From an uncultured Butyricicoccus sp. (GTDB taxonomy: Bacteria > Bacillota > Clostridia > Oscillospirales > Butyricicoccaceae): a stretch of 64,000 bases of DNA. The stretch spans positions 1 to 64,000 of the forward strand of contig CAUEJN010000002.1 of the NCBI GenBank assembly GCA_959018045.1. The letters run 5' to 3'. The notes under the pieces were generated by a model that searched no databases, was not told where the DNA came from, and saw only the letters and a list, made by a program, of their open reading frames with translations. The position numbers and the translations under genes are program-made. Numbering within the stretch: position 1 is the stretch's first letter; every line of letters begins with the position of its first letter. Shown piece after piece: positions 9,005-20,135 of this stretch.

Positions 9005-9006
9005 TC

Positions 9007-9313
9007 CCCGCCCGCAGGCGAAATAAAGCTTTCGCTCAAGCCTTTCTCGAAAGGCTTGCGGGTTCTCAGGGCAGAGCCCTGAGACGCGCTCCGCAGAGCG
9101 CGGAATCCCCTCTTGAAACCCGGTGTCCGACCCGGGTTTCAATGAAACTCTCGTTTTCAATCGCTCGCCGCAGCGAGCGAAACTCCCCTCTTGATTCCGG
9201 TCTTTTGACCGGAATCAACCAAAAATAATGAAAAAGCGCCGTCCGCAGACGGCGCAATCCCCCGCGGCCAATGGCCGCTCATAGACCCGAGCGCAAAGCT
9301 CGGGTCTTTTTTT
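9007..9313. repeat. Stem-loop mosaic array, copy 4
   Basis: Between the convergent clpC and MsrQ-like genes. Modules: CCCGCCCGCAGGCG, GCGAAAGC-type end (as GCTTTCGC), AAGCCTTTCTCGAAAGGCTT, CTCAGGGCAGAGCCCTGAG, CGCGCTCCGCAGAGCGCG, TTGAAACCCGG...CCGGGTTTCAA, TCGCTCGCCGCAGCGAGCGA, TTGATTCCGG...CCGGAATCAA, GCGCCGTCCGCAGACGGCGC. It ends in a terminator. Confidence 0.85.
9284..9313 (+). terminator. Terminator at the end of array copy 4
   Basis: Hairpin GACCCGAGC...GCTCGGGTC followed by TTTTTTT; the likely 3' end of clpC transcripts. Confidence 0.8.
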
Positions 9314-9331
9314 ATTCTTTTATGCAGCCTG

Positions 9332-10033
9332 TCACGCACCACATCCCGCCGACACCTGCACCGGCTTTCTCGCAGCCTTGGCCACTCTCAGTACCAGATA
9401 AACGCCGAAAATCACCGTGTACAGCACAATATCCATCCACTTCTTTTCAAATTTCGGGATAAACAGTACCATAACATGCACGTAGATCAGCCCAAAGAAC
9501 ACATACGCCAGCCGCTGGAGCTTCTTCCAGTCTCCCCCACGCATCTTGCCGCGGATGGTCTTGAACGAGGTCACCATCAGCGGAATCATGACCGCAATCA
9601 TCACAATCGAAATGATTGCCGCCGCCATGGTTTGGGGCTTCATCTCGGCAGGATTGGTAAAGAGCATCACAAAGTGCTTTTTGCCGTAAATGATGTTGTG
9701 ACCGAGGGTCAGAATGCACGCGATGATGGACAGCTGACCGCGTACACCCATGAGCTTGCGCACAGCGGGACGCTTTGCATCCAGCGCACCCACATACATG
9801 ATGACCATAAACATAGCGGTGGACAGCGCGCCGCGCTTAAAAGGGTTTACAATGTGGTTGGTGAGCCATTCGGGTGCAGCATCGCGCCAGCCGAGCTGGT
9901 AATACAGGACTTCAGCGACGACGATGAGGACAGCGAGAGCATAAAACGCGCCGGTGTGCTTGCGAATTGCGTCTTGACAGCCGAGGGCGAAAATGAGCGT
10001 GAGTACGAGAGATACCAGGATATAGGGATACAT
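9332..10033 (-). CDS. MsrQ/YedZ-like heme membrane protein
   Basis: A 233-residue integral membrane protein with about six hydrophobic segments, recognisable as the ferric reductase-like transmembrane domain (MsrQ/YedZ) family. Candidate heme-ligand regions are GHNIIYGKKHFV around residues 110-122 and KKLQRLAYVFFGLIYVHV around 170-187. MsrQ normally passes quinol or flavin electrons to the periplasmic molybdenum reductase MsrP, but no msrP gene is adjacent and the host would be Gram-positive, so the electron acceptor is unknown. The start follows AAGGAGGAAT. It has its own promoter with a palindrome at the transcription start. Confidence 0.75.
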   Translation of the reverse strand: MYPYILVSLVLTLIFALGCQDAIRKHTGAFYALAVLIVVAEVLYYQLGWRDAAPEWLTNHIVNPFKRGALSTAMFMVIMYVGALDAKRPAVRKLMGVRGQLSIIACILTLGHNIIYGKKHFVMLFTNPAEMKPQTMAAAIISIVMIAVMIPLMVTSFKTIRGKMRGGDWKKLQRLAYVFFGLIYVHVMVLFIPKFEKKWMDIVLYTVIFGVYLVLRVAKAARKPVQVSAGCGA

Positions 10034-10066
10034 ACCATTCCTCCTTCTTTGGGGTGAGACGAATAT

Positions 10067-10120
10067 AGTTAGTTATAGCTAACTGTTTGAGAGTATATAA
10101 CAGAAATTTTGATAAGTCAA
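10067..10120 (-). promoter_or_regulatory. Promoter and operator-like palindrome of the MsrQ-like gene
   Basis: On the minus strand: TTGACT (10120-10115), a 17-bp spacer and TATACT (10097-10092). A perfect 6-6 inverted repeat AGTTAG-N6-CTAACT (10067-10084) begins at the expected +1, a typical repressor position. The repressor is unknown. Confidence 0.65.
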
Positions 10121-10251
10121 CTATTTTGTCGTGTAAAGTCTTGAATAAATCTTAAAATAATCTTAAACTGTCCTTAATTGGAGTTTTTAAGAGAAAATGG
10201 TATGATGGAAACAGAGGGAGACGGACGTTTTTGCAGCGAAGCGGGAAAAAA

Positions 10252-10473
10252 GAAAACCGTCCCCAGCGGGAACGGTTTTCATGAGCGCGCTTTGCGCGCA
10301 AAGGGTCTTGCTCGCTGAGGCGAGCGCTCTTTGTTATTTTTTGGTTGAAGCCCGGGGCGGACACCGGGTTTCAAAAGGGGATTTCGCACTCTGCGGAGTG
10401 CGACTCAGGGCTCTGCCCTGAGAACCCGCAGCCTTTGAAAAGGCTGGCGAAACTTTCAGTGAGGGGTGCGGTG
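10252..10473. repeat. Stem-loop mosaic array, copy 5
   Basis: Lies just beyond the stop codon of the FrhB-family gene and upstream of the MsrQ-like promoter. Modules: AAAACCGT...ACGGTTTT hairpin, GCGCGCTTTGCGCGC, GCTCGCTGAGGCGAGC, TTGAAGCCCGG...CCGGGTTTCAA, variable hairpin CGCACTCTGCGGAGTGCG (10385-10402), CTCAGGGCTCTGCCCTGAG, AGCCTTTGAAAAGGCT, then GGGTGCGGTG facing the gene. Confidence 0.85.
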
Positions 10474-10480
10474 ATTATCC

Positions 10481-11602
10481 TTACTTTCGACCGAGTAATT
10501 TCCGCGCGAAGCCTTTGAGCTTCTCCATACCGCTTGTCTTGGTATAATCCGCGACGACGGCGGCGAGGGGTTCATTTTCCAATCGCTTCATGGCCTCGTT
10601 TCTCTGCGGGTGACCGTGTGCCGAGGTAGTGACGGCGGGGTTATACTGTGTCGCCTGGGCAAAGGTGACGGCCTTACTCTCCACCCGATCCGCGATAGCC
10701 GCGAGGGCTTTTTTACCCTGTTCGGTCTGCACGAGCACGAGCGAAGTACCCTTATCATCGTCCATTTCAGGCAGGCATTTTTCGATGCCCCAGAAGTCGC
10801 CCAGAGTGAGATCGGCGTAGCCGCCGGTCTTAGCCGGGCAATCGGTGCACGAGGGACGGTTATAGAGGTCGCGCAGGAAGCCCTTCATATACGGGTCGTC
10901 CATGACCGGGCGCAGAATCTCCTTGCCATCGACGAAGTAGTTGGTCGCGTATCGCTTCCAGCTCTGACGCTTGTCGCGCAGGCGCACATCGGTGACCGTG
11001 CCCAGCTCATGCAGGTTTTTTTCCCAGATTTTGGGAGATGGCACGCCGTGGCAGACGATAGCGACCGTGAGCACCTTGTCGGCGTTGCCGTCGAGGTAAG
11101 CGCGCAGGCCGGCGGTCTGGCAGGGCGTACCCGAGAACAGCACCGGGGTGTTGTTGTCCACGAGGTCACGAATCTGGCGGAACACGTCGCCCAGATCGGA
11201 TTGGACATATTTTGCGCCGCGCATGGGTTCCACGCCGGTTTCGTCCCAGGCGATGACGTGCTGGACGCGGAAATCGTCGCCGAATACCGCGCCGCACACC
11301 GCGCCGCCCTGGTTCAGAACATCGGTGGACAGCAGTGAGAACACGCCGCCCGACGAGGAGAACCGGCGCAGGATGTCGTCCTTCGCGCGTACCGCCATGG
11401 CCTGCGGCTGGGGCGGATTGGGCTTGCGGTTCAGGCACGGGCAGACGGCTTCGCAGGCATCACAGCCGATGCACAGGTCAGGATTGACGACCGGATAGGA
11501 AAAACCCTCGTCATCTGTCTGCATGGTGATGCAGTTTTGCGGGCAGACCGACACGCAGGCGGTGCAGCCGCAGCATTTGGTTTTATCGGTAATCTGAATC
11601 AT
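10481..11602 (-). CDS. FrhB-family ferredoxin/flavin oxidoreductase
   Basis: A 373-residue protein with an N-terminal pair of 4Fe-4S motifs (CCGCTACVSVCP and CIGCDACEAVCP, residues about 9-57) joined to a coenzyme F420 hydrogenase/dehydrogenase beta-subunit (FrhB) domain. Conserved family blocks include SSSGGVFS, PVLFSGTPCQTAGLRAYL and LTLGDFWGI, which bind FAD or another flavin and a further cluster. F420 is not expected in this organism; homologues in Clostridia often accompany surface-polysaccharide genes, but this one stands alone. The ATG at 11602 was preferred to an in-frame GTG 12 nt upstream because the only ribosome site (AAAAGG) overlaps that GTG. Confidence 0.85.
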   Translation of the reverse strand: MIQITDKTKCCGCTACVSVCPQNCITMQTDDEGFSYPVVNPDLCIGCDACEAVCPCLNRKPNPPQPQAMAVRAKDDILRRFSSSGGVFSLLSTDVLNQGGAVCGAVFGDDFRVQHVIAWDETGVEPMRGAKYVQSDLGDVFRQIRDLVDNNTPVLFSGTPCQTAGLRAYLDGNADKVLTVAIVCHGVPSPKIWEKNLHELGTVTDVRLRDKRQSWKRYATNYFVDGKEILRPVMDDPYMKGFLRDLYNRPSCTDCPAKTGGYADLTLGDFWGIEKCLPEMDDDKGTSLVLVQTEQGKKALAAIADRVESKAVTFAQATQYNPAVTTSAHGHPQRNEAMKRLENEPLAAVVADYTKTSGMEKLKGFARKLLGRK

Positions 11603-11651
11603 AATAACGTTCACCTTTTCTGTTAACTCTCGAAATAGAGCGGATACAGGT

Positions 11652-11680
11652 ATTATACCACAGATTCGTGAAAAGTCGAA
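11652..11680 (-). promoter_or_regulatory. Promoter of the FrhB-family gene
   Basis: TTCGAC, a 17-bp spacer and TATAAT on the minus strand, about 35 bp before the coding start. Confidence 0.6.
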
Positions 11681-11852
11681 CGGCTCACGTGTAGAAGGCA
11701 GAAAAATGACCGGAGTCAGGAGATATCTGCCAAAACGAATAAAAAACGTCTTAAAATTTTGTTCATATTTTTTTGAAATTCAGGTAACAAAATGGAATCA
11801 AGAATCGTCTAATAAGTAGTGAGAAAAAATGCAGGCAGAGGGGGAAAGAATC

Positions 11853-12144
11853 ATGCCGATACCGATGAAAAGAAAGACAGGGTATGCGTTTTCGTACGGA
11901 TCGCTCGCGATTGCAGGAATCTTCATGTTGTTGTATCTGCGGCCGGGCTTGCCGCCGCACCGCGCTGCACGCGGCACTCGACTGCGCAGCCTTGGGACTG
12001 AGTGCCCTGGTCTGGCTGTCACCTGAATGGCTGTTTGGCTGGGGCGTGAGTGCATGCTTTTTCGACGTGCTGCCCCCCCCCGTTTTACGGGGGGTATTTT
12101 TTCTTTCCCAAACAGGAGAAAAATTGTCCCCATCCTGTGGATAA
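11853..12144 (+). pseudogene. Possible frameshifted small membrane protein
   Basis: An ATG after GAGGGGGAAAG opens a frame starting MPIPMKRKTGYAFSYGSLAI with one hydrophobic segment and stopping at 12026. The overlapping +1 frame then gives HAALDCAALGLSALVWLSPE and a second hydrophobic stretch, ending near the terminator at 12073. Together they resemble one two-helix protein of about 75 residues split by a frameshift in the GC-rich stretch 11940-11975. No family is recognised. It could instead be a genuine 57-residue protein, or non-coding. Confidence 0.3.
12073..12105 (+). terminator. C/G-stem terminator
   Basis: CCCCCCGT/ACGGGGGG stem with a tiny loop followed by TATTTTTT. It ends whatever is transcribed from the 11.8 kb region and shields ppdK. 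Confidence 0.75.
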
Positions 12145-12371
12145 ACAAGGGTGAAAGGAGAGAAAAATTGGAGAAAATGACGATTTTTTTGCTGAGTGAC
12201 AGGAAATTACCACAACATTACAAAACAAAATGCATAATACTCCGTCATTTTACCTATCTATTTGCAGGGGAAACCGTCAATAAATTGCTTTTGTTTTGAA
12301 AACTGTGAAAAGTGCACAAAGAACAAACAGTAAAAAGGTGGAAGTTGCCAGAGCCTATTTCTTTTCATATA

Positions 12372-12380
12372 TGTTATAAT
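12372..12380 (+). promoter_or_regulatory. Extended -10 promoter of ppdK
   Basis: TGTTATAAT (TG-N-TATAAT) with no good -35, giving a 5' leader of roughly 85 nt. The stretch 12106-12370 upstream shows nothing else recognisable. Confidence 0.55.
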
Positions 12381-12469
12381 AAACGTGCTGGTGACAACCA
12401 GAAATTTGGACGAAATGACGAATCAAGTCAGGATTCATCGAACACGGACGAAACGGAGGCAAACGGAAT

Positions 12470-15100
<2,631 letters not shown>

Positions 15101-15196
15101 GCCTAGGGATAAAACTGAATGAGCCCGGATCGAGTTGCGGAAACCGGCAGATGAATGAATTTAGCCCTCCGTGAATCGTCCAAATATCCCAAGAAG

Positions 15197-15224
15197 AGCA
15201 CCGCTTGTCAAGAGCGGTGCTTTT
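15197..15224 (+). terminator. ppdK terminator
   Basis: AGCACCGCT/AGCGGTGCT stem with a 7-nt loop, followed by TTTT. Confidence 0.75.
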
Positions 15225-15242
15225 CGCATGTAAAAGAGGAAA

Positions 15243-15475
15243 TCCCGCCCGCAGGCGAAATTGAAGCTTTCGCCAGCCTTTCTCGAAAGGCTGCGGGTTC
15301 TCAGGGCAGCGCCCTGAGCCGCATCCCGCAGGATGCGGAATCTCCTGTTGAAACCCGGGGTTCGGCCCGGGTTTCAACAAACTCTCGTTCAAAGCGCTCG
15401 CCGCAGCGAGCAAGACTCTTTTGCGCGCAAAGCGCGCTCATAAGACCCGACCCGCTGGATCGGGTCTTTTTTATT
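15243..15475. repeat. Stem-loop mosaic array, copy 6
   Basis: Downstream of ppdK, before the HAD gene. Modules: CCCGCCCGCAGGCG, AGCTTTCGCC, AGCCTTTCTCGAAAGGCT, CTCAGGGCAGCGCCCTGAG, CCGCATCCCGCAGGATGCGG, a TTGAAACCCGGG...CCCGGGTTTCAA stem, GCTCGCCGCAGCGAGC and TTGCGCGCAAAGCGCGC. It ends in a GACCCGA...TCGGGTC hairpin plus TTTTTT (15443-15475), a second terminator. Confidence 0.85.
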
Positions 15476-15641
15476 GTTTTTTTACTCCCTAGCACCCATT
15501 TTATCCGCGCACGGCACGGGAGTATATCAGCACTAGACGATCTGCAATACAACAAATGGTAATCACTATACCAATAGTATACAACGCCCCTCACCCCTAA
15601 ACTTTTCCCCCGTTCCCCTGCCCTTCCTTGCCCTGGTTCGC

Positions 15642-15670
15642 TTGCATTTTTTGCCAAAATGCTTTATCCT
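15642..15670 (+). promoter_or_regulatory. Promoter of the HAD phosphatase gene
   Basis: TTGCAT, a 17-bp spacer and TATCCT, ending 35 bp before the ATG. Confidence 0.6.
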
Positions 15671-15705
15671 ATTTTTAGTAACAGAAGTAAGGATGGAAAG
15701 CCCGT

Positions 15706-16524
15706 ATGAAGTATGATCTGATTGCGCTTGACCTGGACGGCACGGCGCTCAACCCGCATAACACCGTATCTCCCGCCGTCCGCGAGGCCGTCGCCTGGGC
15801 ACGCAGCTGCGGTGTCCATGTCGTCATCTCGACCGGACGTATTTGCAGCGAAGCGGCAGAATTTGCGCAGATGATGGGCGCAAACGACGAGATGGTCACA
15901 TCGGGCGGAGCCACCCTGTCCAGCGTGTCCAAGAGCGGCTGCACCATGCGCATTTCGATTCCGTGGGAACCGGCTGTGCGCGCGGCAGCGGTTGTCGAGC
16001 GCGTGGGCATGACCTCGATGATCTACGCCGGAGAACACCTGTATATTACGCCTTACGACGAGATGTTTTTCAGTCAGTATAAGACCAATGAGGGCTTTCT
16101 GTCGAGCAAGCAGGTCGTGCCCTCGGTCGCCGAGTACATCGCGACCCATCACCTGTCGGTCGATAAGATTTTCTGCCGCTCGCGCGAACCGTTTATGCTG
16201 CAAATGGCACGCCGTCAGATTTCATGTATTCCGGGTGTTCGCGTGATGAGCTCGGCGGACGATAACATCGAAATTATCTCCCCCCTGGCCGATAAGGGCA
16301 GCGCACTGACCATGCTGTGCACCCAGCTGGGCACGACGCTCGACCGCTGCATCGCCATCGGAGACAGCGAGAACGATCTGGAAATGCTGCACGCAGTCGG
16401 TATGCCGGTTGCGATGGGCAATGCAAACGATGAGGTTAAGTCAATCGCAAAATATATCACCGATACCAACGCCAACGACGGCGTAGCCAAGGCCATCTAT
16501 TATCTGCTCGGCCGCGAGCGGTAA
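15706..16524 (+). CDS. Cof-type HAD-IIB phosphatase
   Basis: A 272-residue haloacid dehalogenase-family hydrolase of the Cof subfamily (IIB cap), acting on small phosphorylated metabolites; the substrate cannot be told from sequence. Motif I is LDLDGTALN with nucleophile D9 and acid/base D11. Motif II threonine lies in VVISTGR, and motif III/IV is DKGSALTML followed by AIGDSENDLEML near the C terminus. AAGGATGG provides the ribosome site. The zinc-ribbon gene starts 30 nt later, so the two are probably cotranscribed. Confidence 0.93.
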   Translation: MKYDLIALDLDGTALNPHNTVSPAVREAVAWARSCGVHVVISTGRICSEAAEFAQMMGANDEMVTSGGATLSSVSKSGCTMRISIPWEPAVRAAAVVERVGMTSMIYAGEHLYITPYDEMFFSQYKTNEGFLSSKQVVPSVAEYIATHHLSVDKIFCRSREPFMLQMARRQISCIPGVRVMSSADDNIEIISPLADKGSALTMLCTQLGTTLDRCIAIGDSENDLEMLHAVGMPVAMGNANDEVKSIAKYITDTNANDGVAKAIYYLLGRER

Positions 16525-16554
16525 TGCTGGAATCGGGAGAGGAGGGCGACGAAG

Positions 16555-17328
16555 ATGAAATGCCCCTACTGTAAGATTCATTATATGGATGATGACCGGG
16601 AATGCCCGATGTGCGGCACGCCCAACCCCGAGCGCTGGTCGGGCAAGCAGCGCGTGAATAAGAAGTATAAGCAGTCGAGCAAGGCGAGCGACGACCGGAA
16701 ATACAGCGCGGTGCGGCATAAAGAGACGCACGCGACGGCCAAGACGGTCGAGAGCGCGGACCTAAAGGGCAAGACCCATCGCTCGGATAAGAAGTCCTCG
16801 GCCAAGATTGGCGCGGTGGCTTCGGGCGCGGTTGTCGTCATCAGCCTGATTCCAACCCTGATTTCGGCCGTGGGCGACGTGGTGAACGATCTGGATTTCA
16901 CATCTTCCCCCTTCGCAGAAGCCGAACCGGCCATCCCGGACAGCATGGAACCCAGCCTTGACTATGAAGTACCGGCCTCGGCGTATGACACCGTGCAGGG
17001 CGAGTGGGTTGGACTGGACGAGGGCGGATACCTGTATTTCGACCTCGACAGCATGGATTACAGCTACGCACCGGACGATCACAGCGATTTGGAGAATGGC
17101 TATGCCATCATCTACGAGATGGATACGTTTGATAACGATGACGGCACCAAACAGTACGATTATCAGGTGGATTTGTACCCCAATTGGGATGATTACGGCT
17201 ATTCCATGTACCTGAGCGCGTCGGACAGTGCGGACAGCCTGCTCGTCACCATGAAATTTGACGATCAGGGCTACACCGATACCGACACTATGCTCCTGTG
17301 GGCACGTCCCGGCGCACAGGATATATAA
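16555..17328 (+). CDS. Zinc-ribbon membrane protein of unknown function
   Basis: A 257-residue protein with an N-terminal zinc ribbon (CPYC and CPMC, residues 3-22). A basic, hydrophilic stretch follows to about residue 80, then one hydrophobic helix (about 83-107, GAVASGAVVVISLIPTLISA). The C-terminal acidic domain of about 140 residues, rich in Tyr, Asp and Gly, would lie outside the membrane. The layout (cytosolic zinc ribbon, single helix, external beta-rich domain) is common among uncharacterised Clostridia proteins; no function can be assigned. It follows the HAD gene closely behind AGGAGGG. Confidence 0.75.
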   Translation: MKCPYCKIHYMDDDRECPMCGTPNPERWSGKQRVNKKYKQSSKASDDRKYSAVRHKETHATAKTVESADLKGKTHRSDKKSSAKIGAVASGAVVVISLIPTLISAVGDVVNDLDFTSSPFAEAEPAIPDSMEPSLDYEVPASAYDTVQGEWVGLDEGGYLYFDLDSMDYSYAPDDHSDLENGYAIIYEMDTFDNDDGTKQYDYQVDLYPNWDDYGYSMYLSASDSADSLLVTMKFDDQGYTDTDTMLLWARPGAQDI

Positions 17329-17334
17329 AGCCCA

Positions 17335-17364
17335 AAAAACCGCTCTTCGGAGCGGTTTTTCTTT
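17335..17364 (+). terminator. Terminator after the zinc-ribbon gene
   Basis: AACCGCTC/GAGCGGTT stem with a TTCG loop and a TTTTTC run. Confidence 0.85.
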
Positions 17365-17375
17365 TGGCAGCCCCC

Positions 17376-17404
17376 TTGCTTTTCTGTGAATAATGTGATA
17401 TATT
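17376..17404 (+). promoter_or_regulatory. Promoter of the DUF3796-XRE pair
   Basis: TTGCTT, a 17-bp spacer and TATATT, about 55 bp before the start. Likely controlled by the XRE protein encoded second, by analogy with similar gene pairs. Confidence 0.45.
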
Positions 17405-17458
17405 TACCTCATAAAGATAGAAATATACCACATACGACCTAAGAGGAGGCTGTCTGCC

Positions 17459-17908
17459 ATGAAAGCAATTATGCGAAAGATTTTTCATAAGAATCCGCTC
17501 TATTATCTGGGATTTCTGGGCTTTGTGGGCATCATCGGGCTTTGTTTTTCGTCGCCCATTCTGAGCTCCTTCCTGCTCTGCTTTACGTTTTTTGCCTATG
17601 GCGACATGATTGCCGATGAAATGTTCTGGGAGAACGTCCGGCGGGCGGGATTTCGCGCTTTTCTGTCCGGTTTTGCCTTTGGCATCCTGTCTCAGGCCGT
17701 GATGGTGCCCCGCGCGATGTACTACGGCTTCCGGGAACTTCAGTTTGTGGACGGCTTCGCGCAGATTTCGGAGCAATTTTATTTGCAGGCGCTGTTCGGC
17801 TCGGCGGCCTTTGTGCTGTCGTTTATCCTCATGCTGGTGGTTTTCACCGGGTCGCTTTTGATTTTCCGCCATCGTGAGAAGCAGAGCCTGCGCGAGTCGG
17901 AGGAGTGA
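17459..17908 (+). CDS. DUF3796-like membrane protein
   Basis: A 149-residue protein with about four hydrophobic segments (near residues 14-30, 32-50, 62-80 and 118-138) and the motif [17 protein letters not shown] in the loop. It resembles DUF3796 proteins, which in Clostridia are typically encoded next to a small XRE regulator, as here. Function is unknown. The start is set by AGAGGAGG; the stop lies 5 nt before the next start codon, so the pair is one transcription unit. Confidence 0.65.
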   Translation: MKAIMRKIFHKNPLYYLGFLGFVGIIGLCFSSPILSSFLLCFTFFAYGDMIADEMFWENVRRAGFRAFLSGFAFGILSQAVMVPRAMYYGFRELQFVDGFAQISEQFYLQALFGSAAFVLSFILMLVVFTGSLLIFRHREKQSLRESEE

Positions 17909-17913
17909 GACCG

Positions 17914-18117
17914 ATGGCACTCAAGACCAGAATGAAGGAATACCGCGCGCGATACCAGATGAGCCAGGAAGATCTGGCCGGACTGGTCGGCGTGCGGCGC
18001 GAGACGATTGGAAACCTGGAGAAAGGCCGATACAATCCGTCGCTCAAACTGGCAATGGACATTGCGCGGGTGTTCGAGACGACGGTAGAAGAGCTTTTTT
18101 GGTTTACCGAGGAATAA
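17914..18117 (+). CDS. Small XRE-family regulator
   Basis: A 67-residue protein that is almost entirely a Cro/C1-type helix-turn-helix domain: [20 protein letters not shown] is the HTH, followed by [20 protein letters not shown]. This type (YozG/XRE-like) ends with an aromatic tail, here EELFWFTEE, and commonly regulates its membrane-protein neighbour. The ATG at 17914 is preferred over an in-frame GTG at 17905, which overlaps the upstream stop; GGAGG at 17899-17903 is correctly spaced for the ATG. Confidence 0.92.
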   Translation: MALKTRMKEYRARYQMSQEDLAGLVGVRRETIGNLEKGRYNPSLKLAMDIARVFETTVEELFWFTEE

Positions 18118-18144
18118 AAAAACCGCCCTTTCGGGCGGTTTTCT
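18115..18144. terminator. Bidirectional terminator
   Basis: AAAACCGCCC/GGGCGGTTTT hairpin with A-run and T-run on opposite sides, between the convergent XRE and ABC permease genes. This convergent gap has no mosaic array. Confidence 0.85.
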
Positions 18145-18156
18145 GTATCTTCCGGC

Positions 18157-18969
18157 TTATTCCAGATTGAGCTTGTTCTTGAGTACCCAGGTCGTGCCGA
18201 AGTAGAAAATGAGGGTTTCGACCAGGCCGACCAGAATGCTGAACCACAGCACCCTGTGCGTGCCGACGATGGGCGAAATCAGGAAAAAGTTGCCGATAAA
18301 GAGTGAGACCGCCGGGATATTGCCCAGAACGATGCCGAGCAGACCGGTGAGGAAGGACAGAGCGGTCTGAATGACGATGAACCAGACAAAGCTCATCGCA
18401 ACGCGGTGCTTGTTGGACAGATGACCGAGTGCCATTGCGATGTAGATGTCGGTGACCATGCTTGCGGTGCCGACGATGCCGAGCAGGAACAGCTCGATGC
18501 AGATGAAGGTCACATCCAGATCCCAGTTTGCAAATAGCTGACCCAGATCGCGCAGGACCGCGCCCCAGTTGATGCCGGCAGAGCCCAGCATAAAGACCGA
18601 CAGGATGCCGACGATGCAGGACAGAATGGTCATGATGGTTGCGCCGACCAGCTTGGACAGGGTGAGCTGCCAGGTGGGAACGGGCAGGGTGAACATCAGA
18701 TAGCCTTCCTGACCGAGCAGACCCTTGTAGAATCGCTGGACGACGACGAGGAAGGTCACGACGGCGATGGCGACACACAGGCCGAAGTAGACCAGCATGG
18801 CGGTCAGCTGAGACAGGCCGCCGATTGTACCGGCGGTGGAAGCGGGGCCGTTGCCGCCGGCCGACCACATGATGGAGTTAATGAGCGCGACGGCGAGGAT
18901 TGCGCCGTAGAGCGGGATGAGTCCCTTGGACAGCGACTTCATCTCGTATTTCATCAGTTTACCAAACAT
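18157..18969 (-). CDS. ABC transporter permease
   Basis: A 270-residue membrane protein with six predicted helices and the N-terminal MFGKLMKYEMKSL typical of ABC-2-type permeases in YtrA-regulated bacitracin- or antibiotic-resistance-like operons. It pairs with the ATPase encoded just upstream; their genes overlap by one base (TAATG). Likely an export or membrane-stress transporter. The substrate is not evident. Confidence 0.88.
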   Translation of the reverse strand: MFGKLMKYEMKSLSKGLIPLYGAILAVALINSIMWSAGGNGPASTAGTIGGLSQLTAMLVYFGLCVAIAVVTFLVVVQRFYKGLLGQEGYLMFTLPVPTWQLTLSKLVGATIMTILSCIVGILSVFMLGSAGINWGAVLRDLGQLFANWDLDVTFICIELFLLGIVGTASMVTDIYIAMALGHLSNKHRVAMSFVWFIVIQTALSFLTGLLGIVLGNIPAVSLFIGNFFLISPIVGTHRVLWFSILVGLVETLIFYFGTTWVLKNKLNLE

Positions 18970-19742
18970 TAGAGGTCACCTCCCTGATAGGGTACTGCGC
19001 GAAAGACTTCGCGGAAGAGCTGATCGACCGACTTGCCTTCCACGGCGCGGATGTTGTCGACGGTGTCGTGACGAACGATCTGGCCGTTTTGCAGGAAGAT
19101 GACCTCATCGAGCACGCGCTCGATGTCGGAGATGAGGTGGGTAGAGATGATGACCGTGCCGTCCTCGTTGTAGTTTGTGAGGATGGTGCTCAGGATAAAG
19201 TCGCGGGCAGCGGGGTCGACGCCGGCGATGGGCTCGTCGAGCAGGTAGAGCTCAGCCTTGCGGCTCATGACGAGTACGAGCTGTACTTTTTCCTTGGTGC
19301 CCTTGGACATGGTCTTGATGCGTTCGGTGGGACGGATGCCCAGCGCGGAGAACATTTCCGCAGCCTTCTGACGGTCGAAATCGACGTAGAAGTCGGAAAA
19401 GAAGTCCATCAGGTCGCAGGCGCGCATCCAGTTAGCGAAGTACATGCGGTCGGGCAGATAGCTGACGCGCGCCTTGGTCTCGACGCCGGGTGCGTAGCCG
19501 CCGATGAGGGCGATCCCCTCGGTGGGACGGAGCAGACCGTTCAAGATCTTGATTAAAGTGGTCTTACCCGAGCCATTGGGGCCGAGCAGACCAATGATTT
19601 TGCCGCGGCCAAGCTCGAGGTCGAGGCCGTTCAGCGCAGGTTTTGCGCCGTATGTTTTTTTGAGATTTTGCAGCCGAATGAGTACGGGATCGACATTTTT
19701 ATCGACCTGTACGAAATCAGCGCCTGTGCGCATTTCTTCCAT
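18969..19742 (-). CDS. ABC transporter ATP-binding protein
   Basis: A 257-residue ABC ATPase. Walker A is GLLGPNGSGKTTL (near residue 52), the signature is the divergent MSKGTKEKVQ, Walker B is ELYLLDEPIAGVDP, and the switch histidine is in ISTHLISD. This signature variant is seen in ATPases of GntR/YtrA-linked operons. It starts 7 nt after the gntR stop behind AAAGGGG. An N-terminal extension of about 20 residues precedes the ABC fold. Confidence 0.93.
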   Translation of the reverse strand: MEEMRTGADFVQVDKNVDPVLIRLQNLKKTYGAKPALNGLDLELGRGKIIGLLGPNGSGKTTLIKILNGLLRPTEGIALIGGYAPGVETKARVSYLPDRMYFANWMRACDLMDFFSDFYVDFDRQKAAEMFSALGIRPTERIKTMSKGTKEKVQLVLVMSRKAELYLLDEPIAGVDPAARDFILSTILTNYNEDGTVIISTHLISDIERVLDEVIFLQNGQIVRHDTVDNIRAVEGKSVDQLFREVFRAVPYQGGDL

Positions 19743-19749
19743 GAATCAC

Positions 19750-20112
19750 TTACCCCTTTCTGCGGTTTAGCAGCATTTGCGCTGCCTGCGTTTCAGTATA
19801 ACCGAGTGTGGCCATACCGGATACGTAGAGTTCCATTTTGTCTTCTGCCAGATTCTGGCGGACGCGTTCGACGGAGTCGGCATCCTCGGTGACGGTGCGT
19901 CCGGCGGTGCGATTGGTCGCGACCAGTCCATCGGTTTCCAGCTGCGCGAGTGCGCGCTGCATGGTGTTCGGATTGACACCGGCCTGTGCGGCGAGATCGC
20001 GCACGGATGGCATCCGTGAGCCGAGCGGATAGACACCGGAGACGATGCGCTCGGTGAGTTGTTCGGTGAGCTGAGCCCAGATTGGGCGGTCGTCATTTAG
20101 TTTCCATTGCAT
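19750..20112 (-). CDS. GntR-family repressor, YtrA type
   Basis: A 120-residue regulator with an N-terminal winged helix (PIWAQLTEQLTERIVSG, then LAAQAGVNPNTMQRALAQLE) and the short helical C terminus of the YtrA subfamily, which lacks a ligand-binding domain of FadR or HutC size. YtrA regulators repress their own ABC operon. The start chosen (20112) leaves 7-8 nt after AAGGAGGG; the in-frame ATG at 20118 abuts the ribosome site and was rejected. First gene of gntR-ATPase-permease. Confidence 0.92.
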   Translation of the reverse strand: MQWKLNDDRPIWAQLTEQLTERIVSGVYPLGSRMPSVRDLAAQAGVNPNTMQRALAQLETDGLVATNRTAGRTVTEDADSVERVRQNLAEDKMELYVSGMATLGYTETQAAQMLLNRRKG

Positions 20113-20135
20113 GCTCATCCCTCCTTGTGTATTTG

